The notes below the pieces were generated by a model, which had not been told where the DNA came from, searched no databases, and was given only the letters and a program-made list of their open reading frames with translations. This document shows, in pieces, positions 8,854 to 17,428 of a DNA stretch of 64,000 nucleotides. The translations under genes and the position numbers were made by a program. The stretch is from Spirochaetae bacterium HGW-Spirochaetae-3 (lineage in GTDB: Bacteria > Spirochaetota > Spirochaetia > Treponematales > UBA12059). Each line of letters opens with the position of its first letter. The stretch's first letter is position 1. The stretch is from NCBI GenBank assembly GCA_002839315.1, contig PGXV01000011.1, positions 1 through 64,000 on the forward strand, in the 5' to 3' direction.

Positions 8854-10143
8854 ATGGATATAATCGATCAAGCGCCAGGCGATGTCAAAGATATATACGT
8901 TCTCGCAGGGACAACCGGTTTCGGGTTGCCTGGTTCGGCTTTGATGCTATATCATCGTACGGCTATGTCCCCAACAAACAATCCACTTCGCGTGGCCGAC
9001 GTTCGCGAGAGAAACGAGAAGCTGGTCCTCAGGCTTATTCGAGAATCGGGGGCCGTAGGCCTCTCGCAGTCCGAGACGGTCGTAGCGACGGGCCTACGGG
9101 CGCCTACGATCCTACGCATCTTCTCGAGCCTCGAGGAGGCGGGATTCATAGAACCTCGCACGGGAGCCTCGGCGAAGGACAATGACAGAGAGCGCAAGGG
9201 GCGGCCCAGAATCTCGTATATCGTCAAGGCAGGGGCTCTCTATTCGCTCGGCGTCGAATTCTGGGTAGATAGCGTTACTCTTGGCATCTTCGATTTCAGG
9301 GGGACGAGGATCGCGTCCCGGGTTCGGCCCCTCCCGCGGGGAACGGACGCGGATACCGTCACGGACCTGATCGCGGAAGAGGTCGATTCGACGATAGACT
9401 CGCTCGGCCTCGAGCGGAGCCTCGTGCTCGGTCTCGGGCTCGGAGCCCCCGGGCAGGTCAACGTAGGGAAGAGAGAGATAGCCTTCTATTCGCGTATCCC
9501 GGGAATGCGCGACTTCCCTATAGCTTCGAGGCTCGAGGAGAGGCTCGGCTTTCCCGTATCCATACACAACAATTGCGCCGTCATCGCGCTTTCCGAATTC
9601 CGTTACGGCGGGCTCGTGGAGACCGACTCGCTTTTCATGTTTCTCCTCCGCTCCGGCGTCAACGGGGCATTTATAAACAAGGGGAAGATCTACCTCGCAT
9701 CCGACGGAACGACGATCGAAACGGGGCACATCACCGTCGACTACGAAGGCCTGCCCTGCGCATGCGGGGCGCGAGGATGCCTCGAATCGTACATAACCGC
9801 GCTGGAAAGGCCGACCATTGAAGCCGGAAAATGGCTTTTCGAAGGGATGAGCGCACGGATCGAAGCCGGCGACGAGGACGCGACAACGACGCTTCGAGAG
9901 GCGGCGCGATATTTATCGGCTGCGATGCGTACCGTCTCGCGGCTCTTCAGGCCGCGGACGTTCCTGATCGAAGCCGTAACCGTCCCTATCGCCTCGAGGC
10001 TCTCCGCCCTCGTGGCCGAGAGCCTCGAGGAATCCGCCTCGGGCTTCGATACGCCCATGCCTCTGTTCGAGGCTCGAGCCTACGATCCCGAACTAGCCCA
10101 ACGAGGCGCGGCCGATCTGGTCATAGACGCTTTTCTATCGTAG
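8854..10143 (+). CDS. ROK-family transcriptional repressor (NagC/XylR type)
   Basis: An N-terminal winged helix (VLRLIRESGAVGLSQSETV and following) is joined to a ROK sugar-kinase-like domain. The zinc-binding C-x-C-G-x-x-G-C-x-E motif is encoded around 9754-9784. The start is uncertain: the ATG at 8854 has only a weak ribosome site, and the ATG at 8965 would begin closer to where relatives start. Proteins of this class bind palindromic operators and release them on binding a sugar. The gene is followed, 40 bp after its stop, by a promoter with a perfect 45-bp palindrome, and two further copies lie in the locus. It is the obvious candidate for their regulator, with SQ or a derivative as inducer. 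Confidence 0.88.
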   Translation: MDIIDQAPGDVKDIYVLAGTTGFGLPGSALMLYHRTAMSPTNNPLRVADVRERNEKLVLRLIRESGAVGLSQSETVVATGLRAPTILRIFSSLEEAGFIEPRTGASAKDNDRERKGRPRISYIVKAGALYSLGVEFWVDSVTLGIFDFRGTRIASRVRPLPRGTDADTVTDLIAEEVDSTIDSLGLERSLVLGLGLGAPGQVNVGKREIAFYSRIPGMRDFPIASRLEERLGFPVSIHNNCAVIALSEFRYGGLVETDSLFMFLLRSGVNGAFINKGKIYLASDGTTIETGHITVDYEGLPCACGARGCLESYITALERPTIEAGKWLFEGMSARIEAGDEDATTTLREAARYLSAAMRTVSRLFRPRTFLIEAVTVPIASRLSALVAESLEESASGFDTPMPLFEARAYDPELAQRGAADLVIDAFLS

Positions 10144-10182
10144 AGCATCCTTGTCAGGCGTATTCCGGTTCGAAAAACTCGA

Positions 10183-10239
10183 TTGACATTTGTTTCTCCC
10201 TGGTATTTACTTACTAACGGTAAGTAAATACCAGGGAGA
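10183..10239 (+). promoter_or_regulatory. Promoter and perfect palindromic operator of the sulfoglycolysis operon
   Basis: A TTGACA -35 (10183-10188) is followed by a perfect inverted repeat with 20-bp arms (10195-10214 and 10220-10239) around the spacer TAACG. The core is TATTTACTTAC-N5-GTAAGTAAATA. The palindrome covers the presumed -10 and ends inside the ribosome-binding site of the next gene. Confidence 0.82.
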
Positions 10240-10243
10240 CAAG

Positions 10244-11560
10244 ATGAAGCGTAGCATAAGACTCGGTCTCGTGTGCTTTGCCCGAGAGACATTCGATTTC
10301 AAGGCGGCCGCGGAGATATACGGCAGGATAGCGGCCGATCTTTCCGGCCTCGAGAACGTCGTCTGGGAACGCGTCCCCGACCTCGTCATATCGGTGGAAG
10401 ACGCCAGGAAGGCGGGCGCGAGGTTCGCGGCCGCCTCACTCGATGCCGTCGTCTGCGTATCGGGAACCTTCCATCTCGGACACCTTGTCCTCGAGTTAAG
10501 GAAACAGGCTCCCCTTCCCATCCTGCTGTGGGGACTCGATGAATTACCGTACGACGGAGGCAAGATCCGACTCAACTCGGTATGCGGCGTCAACCTGGAC
10601 GCGTCCAACCTATACAAGGCCGGAGTCGACGACTACCACGCCACGGTCGGTTCGAAGATCGACGAGAACTGGGTCGACGCGATACGCGCCGTTTCGGCCA
10701 TGAAGAACTCCCATCTCGGGATAGCGGGCTACCGGGCTCACGGTTTCTTTAACCTGAGCGTCTCGGATCCCGACCTGTACGGCGACACAGGGCTCCTCCT
10801 CGACCATTTCGAGCTTTCCGACATCTTCGGGGAACCCGTCGAGGCCGAGAGCATCGCGTCTAGTCGGGAGAAGATGCTGGACACGTTCGACGTCTCGGGT
10901 ATTTCAGAGGCTCAGGTTTCCAAGGTATCGGAGCTCACCGCCAGGCTCGACTCGTTCTGCGCCAGAAACGCGCTCGACGCGCTCGCGATACGTTGCTGGC
11001 CCGAATACGCCCGCGATTTCGGCATATCGCCATGCGCCGCGATGTCGCTACTGCAATCGGAGGGACGGCTACTCGCCTGCGAAGGAGACGTCGAGGGAGC
11101 CATCTCCATGCTCCTCCACAAGGCGATCGGCGCCGAGACTCCCTATCTATTCGACTTTTCACAATTCGACTTCGAGGAAAACTTCGCCCTCTTCTGGCAT
11201 TGCGGCGTCGCGCCGTGCAATCTCTGGGACGGGAGCTCCTGCCGTTCCCTCGACACCTACTTCGCCGGAGGCAAGGGCGTCACGGCGGATTTCGTCTTGA
11301 AGAGCGGGGAACTGTCCATCGCCCGAATCGACGCCGCGAGAGGCAAGCGAAGGCTCTTCCTCCAGAGGGCCCGGGCCGTTCCCATGGAGAAGGAACTGAA
11401 GGGGACGTACATGAAAGCGGTGTTCGACAGGCCCGTCCGCGAGATACTGGATCTCATAATCGAAAAAGGGATCGCCCATCACGCCTCCGTGGCGTACGGG
11501 GACTTCATAGAACCGCTCCGTATCGTAGCCAGGCTCAAGGGCTGGGAGATAGTCGAGTAG
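10244..11560 (+). CDS. Ketose/aldose isomerase of the L-fucose isomerase type; likely sulfoquinovose isomerase
   Basis: A 438-aa protein of the FucI/AraA-type isomerase fold (an N-terminal half with VVCVSGTFHLGH, and a C-terminal barrel domain). I start it at the ATG at 10244, since AGGGAGA lies four bases upstream; the longer frame from 10190 runs through the operator. Isomerases of this type, called SqvD or SftI in other sulfoglycolysis clusters (from memory), turn SQ into 6-deoxy-6-sulfofructose. It is the first gene of the operon running into the transketolase genes. The substrate is inferred from the neighbours and from the absence of any other SQ-to-sulfofructose enzyme here. Confidence 0.8.
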   Translation: MKRSIRLGLVCFARETFDFKAAAEIYGRIAADLSGLENVVWERVPDLVISVEDARKAGARFAAASLDAVVCVSGTFHLGHLVLELRKQAPLPILLWGLDELPYDGGKIRLNSVCGVNLDASNLYKAGVDDYHATVGSKIDENWVDAIRAVSAMKNSHLGIAGYRAHGFFNLSVSDPDLYGDTGLLLDHFELSDIFGEPVEAESIASSREKMLDTFDVSGISEAQVSKVSELTARLDSFCARNALDALAIRCWPEYARDFGISPCAAMSLLQSEGRLLACEGDVEGAISMLLHKAIGAETPYLFDFSQFDFEENFALFWHCGVAPCNLWDGSSCRSLDTYFAGGKGVTADFVLKSGELSIARIDAARGKRRLFLQRARAVPMEKELKGTYMKAVFDRPVREILDLIIEKGIAHHASVAYGDFIEPLRIVARLKGWEIVE

Positions 11561-11631
11561 CATCGCGCGGATCATGGCACGATGCGACGGGATCACGTCA
11601 TGAATACGGTTTTCGGAGGAGACGTTAAACG

Positions 11632-12462
11632 ATGACCAAGCAAGAATCAGCGGATATCGCGGCCCAGGCCAAGCAAATCCGCGGCAAGACGATAGATGCC
11701 ATAGGCTATCTCGGCGTCGGGCACATAGGCGGCGCCCTCTCCATCGTGGAGCTACTGGCCGTTCTCTATCACCGGCATATGCGCATCGACCCCAACGATC
11801 CCTCATGGCCGGAGCGCGACAGGTTCGTGCTATCGAAGGGACACGCGGGGCCGGCGCTGTACGCCACCCTCGCGTTGAAAGGGTTCTTTCCCCAGGAATG
11901 GCTCCATACGCTCAACAAGGGCGGCACGAGGCTCCCGAGCCACTGCGACCGCAACCTGACGCCGGGGATAGACATGACGACAGGTTCGCTCGGCCAGGGG
12001 CTATCGGCCGCCTGCGGCATAGCGCTCGCCGCCCGTATCGACGGGCGGGAATCCTTCACGTACGCCGTCATCGGCGACGGAGAGTCCGACGAGGGGCAGG
12101 TCTGGGAGGCGGCGATGTTCGCGGCGCACCAGCGGCTCGGCCGACTTATCGCGTTCACCGACTACAACAAGATGCAGATAGACGGAAAGACGAACGAGAT
12201 CCTCGACCTCGGCAGGCTCGAGGACAAATGGGCGGCCTTCGGGTGGGAGTCGGCTCGCGTCGACGGCCATGATATCGAGGCGATAGACGCGGCGATAGGG
12301 GCGGCGAAGGTCCGCGCCGATACCGCGGGGGCGAGGCCTACGATGATCGTGCTCGATACGGTCAAGGGAAAGGGCGCCGCGTTCTGCGAGGGCTCCGTAG
12401 GTAGTCATAACATGGCCTTCGATTACGCGACCGCGCTCAACGCCATAGCGGAACTCGGCTAG
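11632..12462 (+). CDS. sqwG: Transketolase, N-terminal (ThDP-binding) subunit; sulfofructose transketolase
   Basis: A 276-aa split transketolase subunit. The thiamine-diphosphate motif runs from GDGESDEGQ to the DYNKMQIDG region (about residues 148-183), and GVGHIGGALS and SKGHAGPALYA are typical of the family. GGAGG precedes the ATG. In the sulfo-transketolase pathway the enzyme removes C2 from sulfofructose to give 4-deoxy-4-sulfoerythrose. After isomerisation it removes C2 again to give sulfoacetaldehyde, each time making xylulose 5-phosphate from glyceraldehyde 3-phosphate. Subunit letters follow my memory of the SqwGH name. A housekeeping transketolase would look similar; the flanking genes make the sulfosugar role likely. 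Confidence 0.85.
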   Translation: MTKQESADIAAQAKQIRGKTIDAIGYLGVGHIGGALSIVELLAVLYHRHMRIDPNDPSWPERDRFVLSKGHAGPALYATLALKGFFPQEWLHTLNKGGTRLPSHCDRNLTPGIDMTTGSLGQGLSAACGIALAARIDGRESFTYAVIGDGESDEGQVWEAAMFAAHQRLGRLIAFTDYNKMQIDGKTNEILDLGRLEDKWAAFGWESARVDGHDIEAIDAAIGAAKVRADTAGARPTMIVLDTVKGKGAAFCEGSVGSHNMAFDYATALNAIAELG

Positions 12463-12481
12463 AGACAGGCAAGGAGTTAGA

Positions 12482-13459
12482 ATGACCACCCAGAAAAAAG
12501 AGATGCGCGCGGTCTACGCCGAGACGCTCGTTGAACTGGCGAAGGATGACGATAGCATAGTCGTACTGGAGGCGGACCTGATGAAGGCCTCCGGCACCGG
12601 TCCTTTCCTCGCGGCCTTCCCCGACCGATGCTTCAACCTCGGCGTCGCCGAGGCCAACATGGTCGGCGTGGCCGCCGGGCTGTCGTCGGAAGGGAAGATT
12701 CCCTTCGCGACTACCTTCGGCTGCTTCGCGTCGAGGCGCGCCTTCGACCAGTTCTTCGTCAGCTGCGCGTACGCCCGGCTCAACGTGAAGCTGATCGGCA
12801 CCGATCCCGGCGTCTCCGCCGCCCTGAACGGCGGCACCCATATGCCTTTCGAGGACCTGGCGCTGATGCGCTCGGTACCCGGAATCGCCGTCATCGAACC
12901 ATCGGACGCGGCGTCGCTCCACGGGCTCCTCGGCGCCATGGCACGGAGGAAGGGCTCCGTGTATATGCGGCTACACAGGAAAGCCGTACCGGACCTGTAT
13001 CCCGCCGACGAGCGATTCGAGATCGGCAAGGCCAAACTACTCCGCAAGGGCGACCGCGTGGTCATAGTGGCGCTCGGCCCGCTGATGGTCGGCGAGGCGC
13101 TCAAGGCCGCCGACGCCCTCGCGGCGGAAGGGATCAGCGCATCGGTCATAGACGCGCTGACGCTGAAGCCGCTCGATACCGAGATGATACTAACCGAGGC
13201 TCGCCGTTGCGGCGCCGTCGTCACCGCCGAGAACCATCAGATCATAGGAGGCCTGGGCTCGGCCGTCGCGGAGCTACTCGCGGAGACGGGCGTCGCCCGC
13301 CTCGCGCGCGTCGGCATCCAGGACGAATTCGGCGAGGTGGGAACCCAGGATTACCTGATGGATCGCTTCCGCCTCCGCGCCGAGCGCATCGTCGAGCTAG
13401 CCAAGGGACTCGTCACCGGGGATACCCATACCGTCAACGAAGGAGCTATTCATGGCTGA
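12482..13459 (+). CDS. sqwH: Transketolase, C-terminal (pyrimidine-binding) subunit
   Basis: A 325-aa partner of the preceding subunit, with the pyrimidine-binding and C-terminal domains of transketolase. It includes the conserved glutamate region (FNLGVAEANMVGVAAGLS, about residues 51-68) that activates ThDP, and the C-terminal AENHQIIGGLGSAVAE block. It begins 19 bp after the N-terminal subunit. Its last 8 bases overlap the next gene, so expression is tightly coupled. Splitting transketolase into two chains is common in anaerobes and in known sulfo-transketolase clusters. Confidence 0.85.
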   Translation: MTTQKKEMRAVYAETLVELAKDDDSIVVLEADLMKASGTGPFLAAFPDRCFNLGVAEANMVGVAAGLSSEGKIPFATTFGCFASRRAFDQFFVSCAYARLNVKLIGTDPGVSAALNGGTHMPFEDLALMRSVPGIAVIEPSDAASLHGLLGAMARRKGSVYMRLHRKAVPDLYPADERFEIGKAKLLRKGDRVVIVALGPLMVGEALKAADALAAEGISASVIDALTLKPLDTEMILTEARRCGAVVTAENHQIIGGLGSAVAELLAETGVARLARVGIQDEFGEVGTQDYLMDRFRLRAERIVELAKGLVTGDTHTVNEGAIHG

Positions 13460-13940
13460 TACGATCAGGCTCGCCATCGCGAGCGACCTCTCGGGATTCC
13501 CCCTGGCCCGGGAGATAGTCAGGCACCTCAAGGAGACCCATCCAGAGGTCAAGATCATCGACTTCGGCATAGAGAGCGCCGAGGCTCCCCTGCCGTATTT
13601 CGTTCAGGCCCCCAAGGTAGCCAAGGCGCTACAGGCCGGCGAGGCGGACAAGGGCATCCTCGTCTGCGGGACCGGCCAGGGAATGGCTATCGTCGCCAAC
13701 AAGCACAAGGGCGTCTACGCCTGCGTCGTAGACGACTTGTTCTCCGGCGAGCGCGCCAAGATAGTCAACAACGCCAACGTCATAACGATGGGCGGATGGA
13801 TTACCGCGCCGTTCCTCGGCGCGCAGATCGTCGACGCGTGGCTGTCGGTAGCGTTCACCCAGAAGATGGAGTTCAAGAAGGATTTCCTGACGAACGCCTT
13901 CAATAAGGTAGTAGAGCTCGAGAACGAAGCCTTTAAATAA
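13452..13940 (+). CDS. sqwI: RpiB/LacAB-type isomerase; likely 4-deoxy-4-sulfoerythrose isomerase
   Basis: A 162-aa protein of the ribose 5-phosphate isomerase B family. The conserved cysteine loop ILVCGTGQGMAIVANK is present (about residues 69-84), as is the NNANVITMG stretch. A phosphopentose isomerase would not be expected in this position. In the transketolase type of sulfoglycolysis an RpiB-like enzyme (SqwI) converts sulfoerythrose to sulfoerythrulose, so that transketolase can act a second time. The gene overlaps the transketolase subunit before it. The phosphate-binding residues of RpiB may be changed; an alignment would be needed to see this. Confidence 0.82.
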   Translation: MADTIRLAIASDLSGFPLAREIVRHLKETHPEVKIIDFGIESAEAPLPYFVQAPKVAKALQAGEADKGILVCGTGQGMAIVANKHKGVYACVVDDLFSGERAKIVNNANVITMGGWITAPFLGAQIVDAWLSVAFTQKMEFKKDFLTNAFNKVVELENEAFK

Positions 13941-13952
13941 GGAATGATCACC

Positions 13953-15359
13953 ATGAACGATAATGAGACCATGATTGCCGGCCTCGTCGCCAAGGCTCGC
14001 GCGGCCCAGGCGGTGGCGGCGGGCTGGGACCAGGCGCGGGTCGACGAGGTCTGCGTAGCCGTGGGCTGGTCGGTCTACAACGACGAGCACATCGCGGCCC
14101 TCGCCGCGAGCGCCGTCGAGGAGACCGGCATGGGCGTCGTCGCCGACAAGGTGGCCAAGCACAAGAACAAGGTGCTCGGCGTGCTGCGCGACATCAGGGG
14201 CGCGAAGAGCGTAGGGCTCATCGAGGTCGACGAGGAGCGGGGACTCAGGAAATACGCCAAGCCGGTCGGCGTCGTAGGAGCCCTGGCGCCCGTCACAAAT
14301 CCTACCGCGACGCCGTCTTCCAACGGCTTGTCCATACTCAAGGGGCGCAACGCCGTCATATTCGCTCCCCATCCCAAGGCCAGGCGCTCGAGCGCGATGG
14401 CGATAGGATTCATGCGCGACGCCCTGGCGCGCGTCGGGGCGCCGGTCGACCTCGTTCAGATGATAGAGGAGCCGAGCGTCGAACGGACCCAGGAGCTGAT
14501 GCGCCAGGTCGACCTGGTCGTCGCCACGGGAGGCGGCGCCATGGTAAAGGCCGCCTACTCCTCGGGCACGCCCGCCTACGGCGTGGGACCGGGCAACGCG
14601 GTGCAGCTGCTCGTCGAGGACGCCGACCCCGTAGACGCCGCCGCGAAGATCGCCGCCAGCAAGGCGTTCGATAACGCGACGAGCTGCTCCAGCGAGAATT
14701 CCGTCGTGGCCCACGACGCTGTATACCCGGCCTTCGTCGACGCGATGCGGACCAACGGCGGCTACCTCTGTTCCGCGGCGGAGAAGGCCCTGCTACGATC
14801 GTGGCTGTGGGTCGTCGGCAAGGACGGGCACGAAGGGCTGAATCCCAGGATAATCGCCAAGGGAGCCGCGGCGATAGCGGCCGGCGCCGGGTTCTCCGTG
14901 CCGGCCGGCACGAGGGTGCTGATAGTCGAGGCGGAAGGAAACCCGGCGACGGAGAAATTCGCCCAGGAGAAGATATCGCCGGTCATATCGTTATGGCATT
15001 GCGCCTCGTTCGACGATGGCCTCGGCCTGGTCGTCGGAATAACCGACGCCTGCGGCACCGGGCATTCGTCGGGAATCTTCACGTCCAAGCCCGAGTATAT
15101 CGACCGCATGGGTACGACGATGCGTTCTAGCCGCATCATGGTACGCCAGGGCATGGCCTCGGGAAACGGCGGAACCTTCGCCAACGGCATGCCGTCGACC
15201 GTCACGCTCGGCTGCGGCACCTGGGGCGGCAACATCACGACCGAGAACATCCATTGGAAGCATTTCATCAACGTGACCTGGCTGTCGTTGCCCATAGCGC
15301 CGAGCAGGCCGACCGACGACGACATCTTCGGCGCGTACCTGGCGAAGTACGGGAAGTAG
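13953..15359 (+). CDS. sqwD: CoA-acylating aldehyde dehydrogenase; likely sulfoacetaldehyde dehydrogenase
   Basis: A 468-aa member of the acylating aldehyde dehydrogenase family. The catalytic Cys lies in DNATSCSSENS, and GVGPGNAVQ is the usual nucleotide-side motif. I prefer the ATG at 13953 to the one at 13944, because AAGGA then lies at normal distance. The reaction expected is sulfoacetaldehyde + CoA + NAD(P)+ to sulfoacetyl-CoA. It is 12 bp after sqwI and 9 bp before the ligase beta subunit. The following CoA ligase shows that the acyl-CoA is used for ATP, which points to the sulfoacetate branch and not to isethionate. The specificity is inferred. Confidence 0.83.
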   Translation: MNDNETMIAGLVAKARAAQAVAAGWDQARVDEVCVAVGWSVYNDEHIAALAASAVEETGMGVVADKVAKHKNKVLGVLRDIRGAKSVGLIEVDEERGLRKYAKPVGVVGALAPVTNPTATPSSNGLSILKGRNAVIFAPHPKARRSSAMAIGFMRDALARVGAPVDLVQMIEEPSVERTQELMRQVDLVVATGGGAMVKAAYSSGTPAYGVGPGNAVQLLVEDADPVDAAAKIAASKAFDNATSCSSENSVVAHDAVYPAFVDAMRTNGGYLCSAAEKALLRSWLWVVGKDGHEGLNPRIIAKGAAAIAAGAGFSVPAGTRVLIVEAEGNPATEKFAQEKISPVISLWHCASFDDGLGLVVGITDACGTGHSSGIFTSKPEYIDRMGTTMRSSRIMVRQGMASGNGGTFANGMPSTVTLGCGTWGGNITTENIHWKHFINVTWLSLPIAPSRPTDDDIFGAYLAKYGK

Positions 15360-15368
15360 GCGAAGACG

Positions 15369-16541
15369 GTGAAGCTATTCGAATACCAGGCCAAGGCCGC
15401 GTTCGCCGAGCGCGGGATAGCCGTGCCAGAGCGGCGCCTGTGCGATACGGCGGACGAGGCCGCGGCTGCCGCGGCGGAACTCGGCTGCCCCTGCGTCGTC
15501 AAGAGCCAGGTGCTCGCCGGCGGTCGGGGCAAGGCGGGCCTGGTACGCGTCGTCGCTTCCGTCGAGGAAGCGCGCGCATACGCGGCGGAGCTCCTGACCG
15601 GAACGCTCGGCGCGGCCCACGGCGTGAGGAAGCTGCTCGTCGAGGCGGCGGTAGACTTCGCGCGGGAACTGTACCTGTCGATCACCGTCGATCCGGAGGC
15701 CGCCACGGCGCTCGTGCTCGCCTGCGCGGACGGCGGCGTAGAGATAGAGGAGTTGGCGCGGATGTCCCCGGAACGTATCATACGCGAGCGGGTCGATATC
15801 GACGTCGGGCTCCTCCCCTTCCAAGCGCGCAACATCGCGTACGCGCTCGATCTGGAACCGGGACAGGCCACCGGGTTCGCGGCGCTGCTGACCGGGCTCT
15901 GGAAGACGTTCCGCGACGAGGACGCAGAGCTCGTAGAGATCAACCCGCTCTTCGTCACCGAATCGGGCACCTTGGTCGCCGGCGACGGCAAGCTGGTCGT
16001 CGACGACAACGCCGCCTTCCGTCAGGGAGGCGCGGTACCGTCCCGCGAGTACTTCGATTCCGACGTCGCCTTCGAGGCGGCGCTCGAGGGCATCCCCTAC
16101 CTGCAGTTCGACGGCGACATATCGCTGATGTGCGCCGGGGCAGGCCTGACTACCGTCGTATACGACCTGGTCAACTACGAGGGGGGGACCGTGGCCAACT
16201 ACCTGGAGTTCGGCGGCCCGAACTACAGGAAGGCCGTGCGGGCGATGGAGCTTTGCCTCATGAACTCCCCGAAGGTGATACTCATAGTCACCTTCGGGAC
16301 GATAGCGCGCGCCGACGTCATGGCCGAGGGCATCGCCGAGGCGATAGCCAAGCTCCGGCCTCGCTGCCCCATCGTCGCGTGCATACGCGGCACCGGCGAG
16401 GAGAAGGCCGTAGAGACGCTGAAGGCCGCGGGGCTACAGCCGCTCTTCGATACCGAGGAGGCGGTCGGACGGGCCGTCGCCCTCGCCGCCGCGCCGAGCC
16501 GCGGGACCGAGCCTGGCGGCGATTCCGGAGGACGGCCATGA
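15369..16541 (+). CDS. sqwK: ADP-forming acyl-CoA ligase, beta (ATP-grasp, SucC-like) subunit; likely sulfoacetate-CoA ligase
   Basis: A 390-aa homologue of the succinyl-CoA synthetase beta chain. The N-terminal ATP-grasp fold is clear (MKLFEYQAK opening, KSQVLAGGRGKAGLV at about 45-59, EINPLFVTESG near 195-205), and the C-terminal part carries the CoA-ligase lobe. The start is GTG. In this context it should convert sulfoacetyl-CoA + ADP + Pi to sulfoacetate + CoA + ATP, conserving energy. Clusters of this type have been described with the names SqwK and SqwL (recalled, letters not checked). An ordinary succinyl-CoA synthetase is less likely because there are no TCA-cycle genes nearby. Confidence 0.82.
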   Translation: MKLFEYQAKAAFAERGIAVPERRLCDTADEAAAAAAELGCPCVVKSQVLAGGRGKAGLVRVVASVEEARAYAAELLTGTLGAAHGVRKLLVEAAVDFARELYLSITVDPEAATALVLACADGGVEIEELARMSPERIIRERVDIDVGLLPFQARNIAYALDLEPGQATGFAALLTGLWKTFRDEDAELVEINPLFVTESGTLVAGDGKLVVDDNAAFRQGGAVPSREYFDSDVAFEAALEGIPYLQFDGDISLMCAGAGLTTVVYDLVNYEGGTVANYLEFGGPNYRKAVRAMELCLMNSPKVILIVTFGTIARADVMAEGIAEAIAKLRPRCPIVACIRGTGEEKAVETLKAAGLQPLFDTEEAVGRAVALAAAPSRGTEPGGDSGGRP

Positions 16542-17428
16542 GCATATTCATAGATAGAAGCGACCGTGTACTCGTTCAGGGCATCACCGGGAACGAGGGC
16601 TCGTTCTGGACGCGGCACATGATGGAGCTAGGCACCGCCGTCACGGTCGGCGTCACGCCGGGCAAGGAGGGCCAGAGCGTAGAGGGCGTTCCCGTGTACC
16701 ACACGATACGCCGGGCCGTCGCCGAGAGGCCCGCGGACGCCGCGATGTTGTTCGTCCCCCCGCGCTTCACCCGCGACGCCGTCTTCGAGGCGCTCGACTC
16801 GGGACTCAAGAAGATCGTGACGATAGCGGACGGCATACCGCTACAGGACTCCGTACAGATACGCAAGGCCGCACTCTCCTGCGGCGCCCGCGTCGTGGGC
16901 GGCAACACCTCGGGAGTCATCAGCCCCGGCCTGGCGATGATGGGCATGTTCCCCTACTGGATAGAGCGGGTCTACCGCCCCGGCCGCATCGGCGTGATGA
17001 CTCGCTCGGGATCGCTGACCAACGAGGTGACCGCCATGGTGGTACGCGCCGGCTTCGGCGTATCCACCCTCGTCGGCGTCGGCGGCGACCCGGTGCCCGG
17101 CACGCGCTTCGCGGAGATGCTACCCGACTTCCAGGACGATCCGGGCACCGACGCCATCGTCGTCATAGGCGAGCTCGGCGGCACGATGGAGGAGGAAGTA
17201 GCCGAAGCTATGCTCTCGGGCGCGTTCACCAAGCCGGTCGTCGCGTTCCTGGGCGGTCGGACCGCGCCGGCGGGCAGGCGCATGGGCCACGCCGGCGCGA
17301 TCGTGACCGGCGGCAAGGGCTCGGTAGCGGACAAGATAGCCGCGTTCGAGAAGGCCGGCGCTCTCGTCGCCGACAGGCCGCGCCTGGTAGGCGAACTGCT
17401 CGTTCGCGCTCTCGGGCCGCGCTCGTGA
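16538..17428 (+). CDS. sqwL: ADP-forming acyl-CoA ligase, alpha (SucD-like) subunit
   Basis: A 296-aa SucD-type subunit. The N-terminal Rossmann CoA-binding domain (VQGITGNEGSFW at about 14-25) is followed by the ligase domain with the phospho-histidine motif GHAGAIVTGGKG near residues 249-260. The ATG at 16538 overlaps the beta-subunit stop by four bases, and its own stop overlaps the GTG of the exporter gene. A much longer reading frame passes through the same stop from 15254, but upstream of 16538 it is only a shadow of the beta subunit. Confidence 0.85.
   Translation: MSIFIDRSDRVLVQGITGNEGSFWTRHMMELGTAVTVGVTPGKEGQSVEGVPVYHTIRRAVAERPADAAMLFVPPRFTRDAVFEALDSGLKKIVTIADGIPLQDSVQIRKAALSCGARVVGGNTSGVISPGLAMMGMFPYWIERVYRPGRIGVMTRSGSLTNEVTAMVVRAGFGVSTLVGVGGDPVPGTRFAEMLPDFQDDPGTDAIVVIGELGGTMEEEVAEAMLSGAFTKPVVAFLGGRTAPAGRRMGHAGAIVTGGKGSVADKIAAFEKAGALVADRPRLVGELLVRALGPRS

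Noticed and set aside
11632-13459. Housekeeping transketolase of the pentose phosphate pathway
   Set aside because: Its position between an SQ-type isomerase and an RpiB-like protein, overlap with the latter, and the downstream sulfoacetaldehyde steps make a dedicated sulfosugar role more likely. Sequence alone does not exclude the other role.
15254-16537. Upstream 428 codons of the frame that contains sqwL
   Set aside because: They overlap the ligase beta subunit in another frame and are Arg/Gly-rich without motifs. The SucD-like protein begins at the ATG at 16538.
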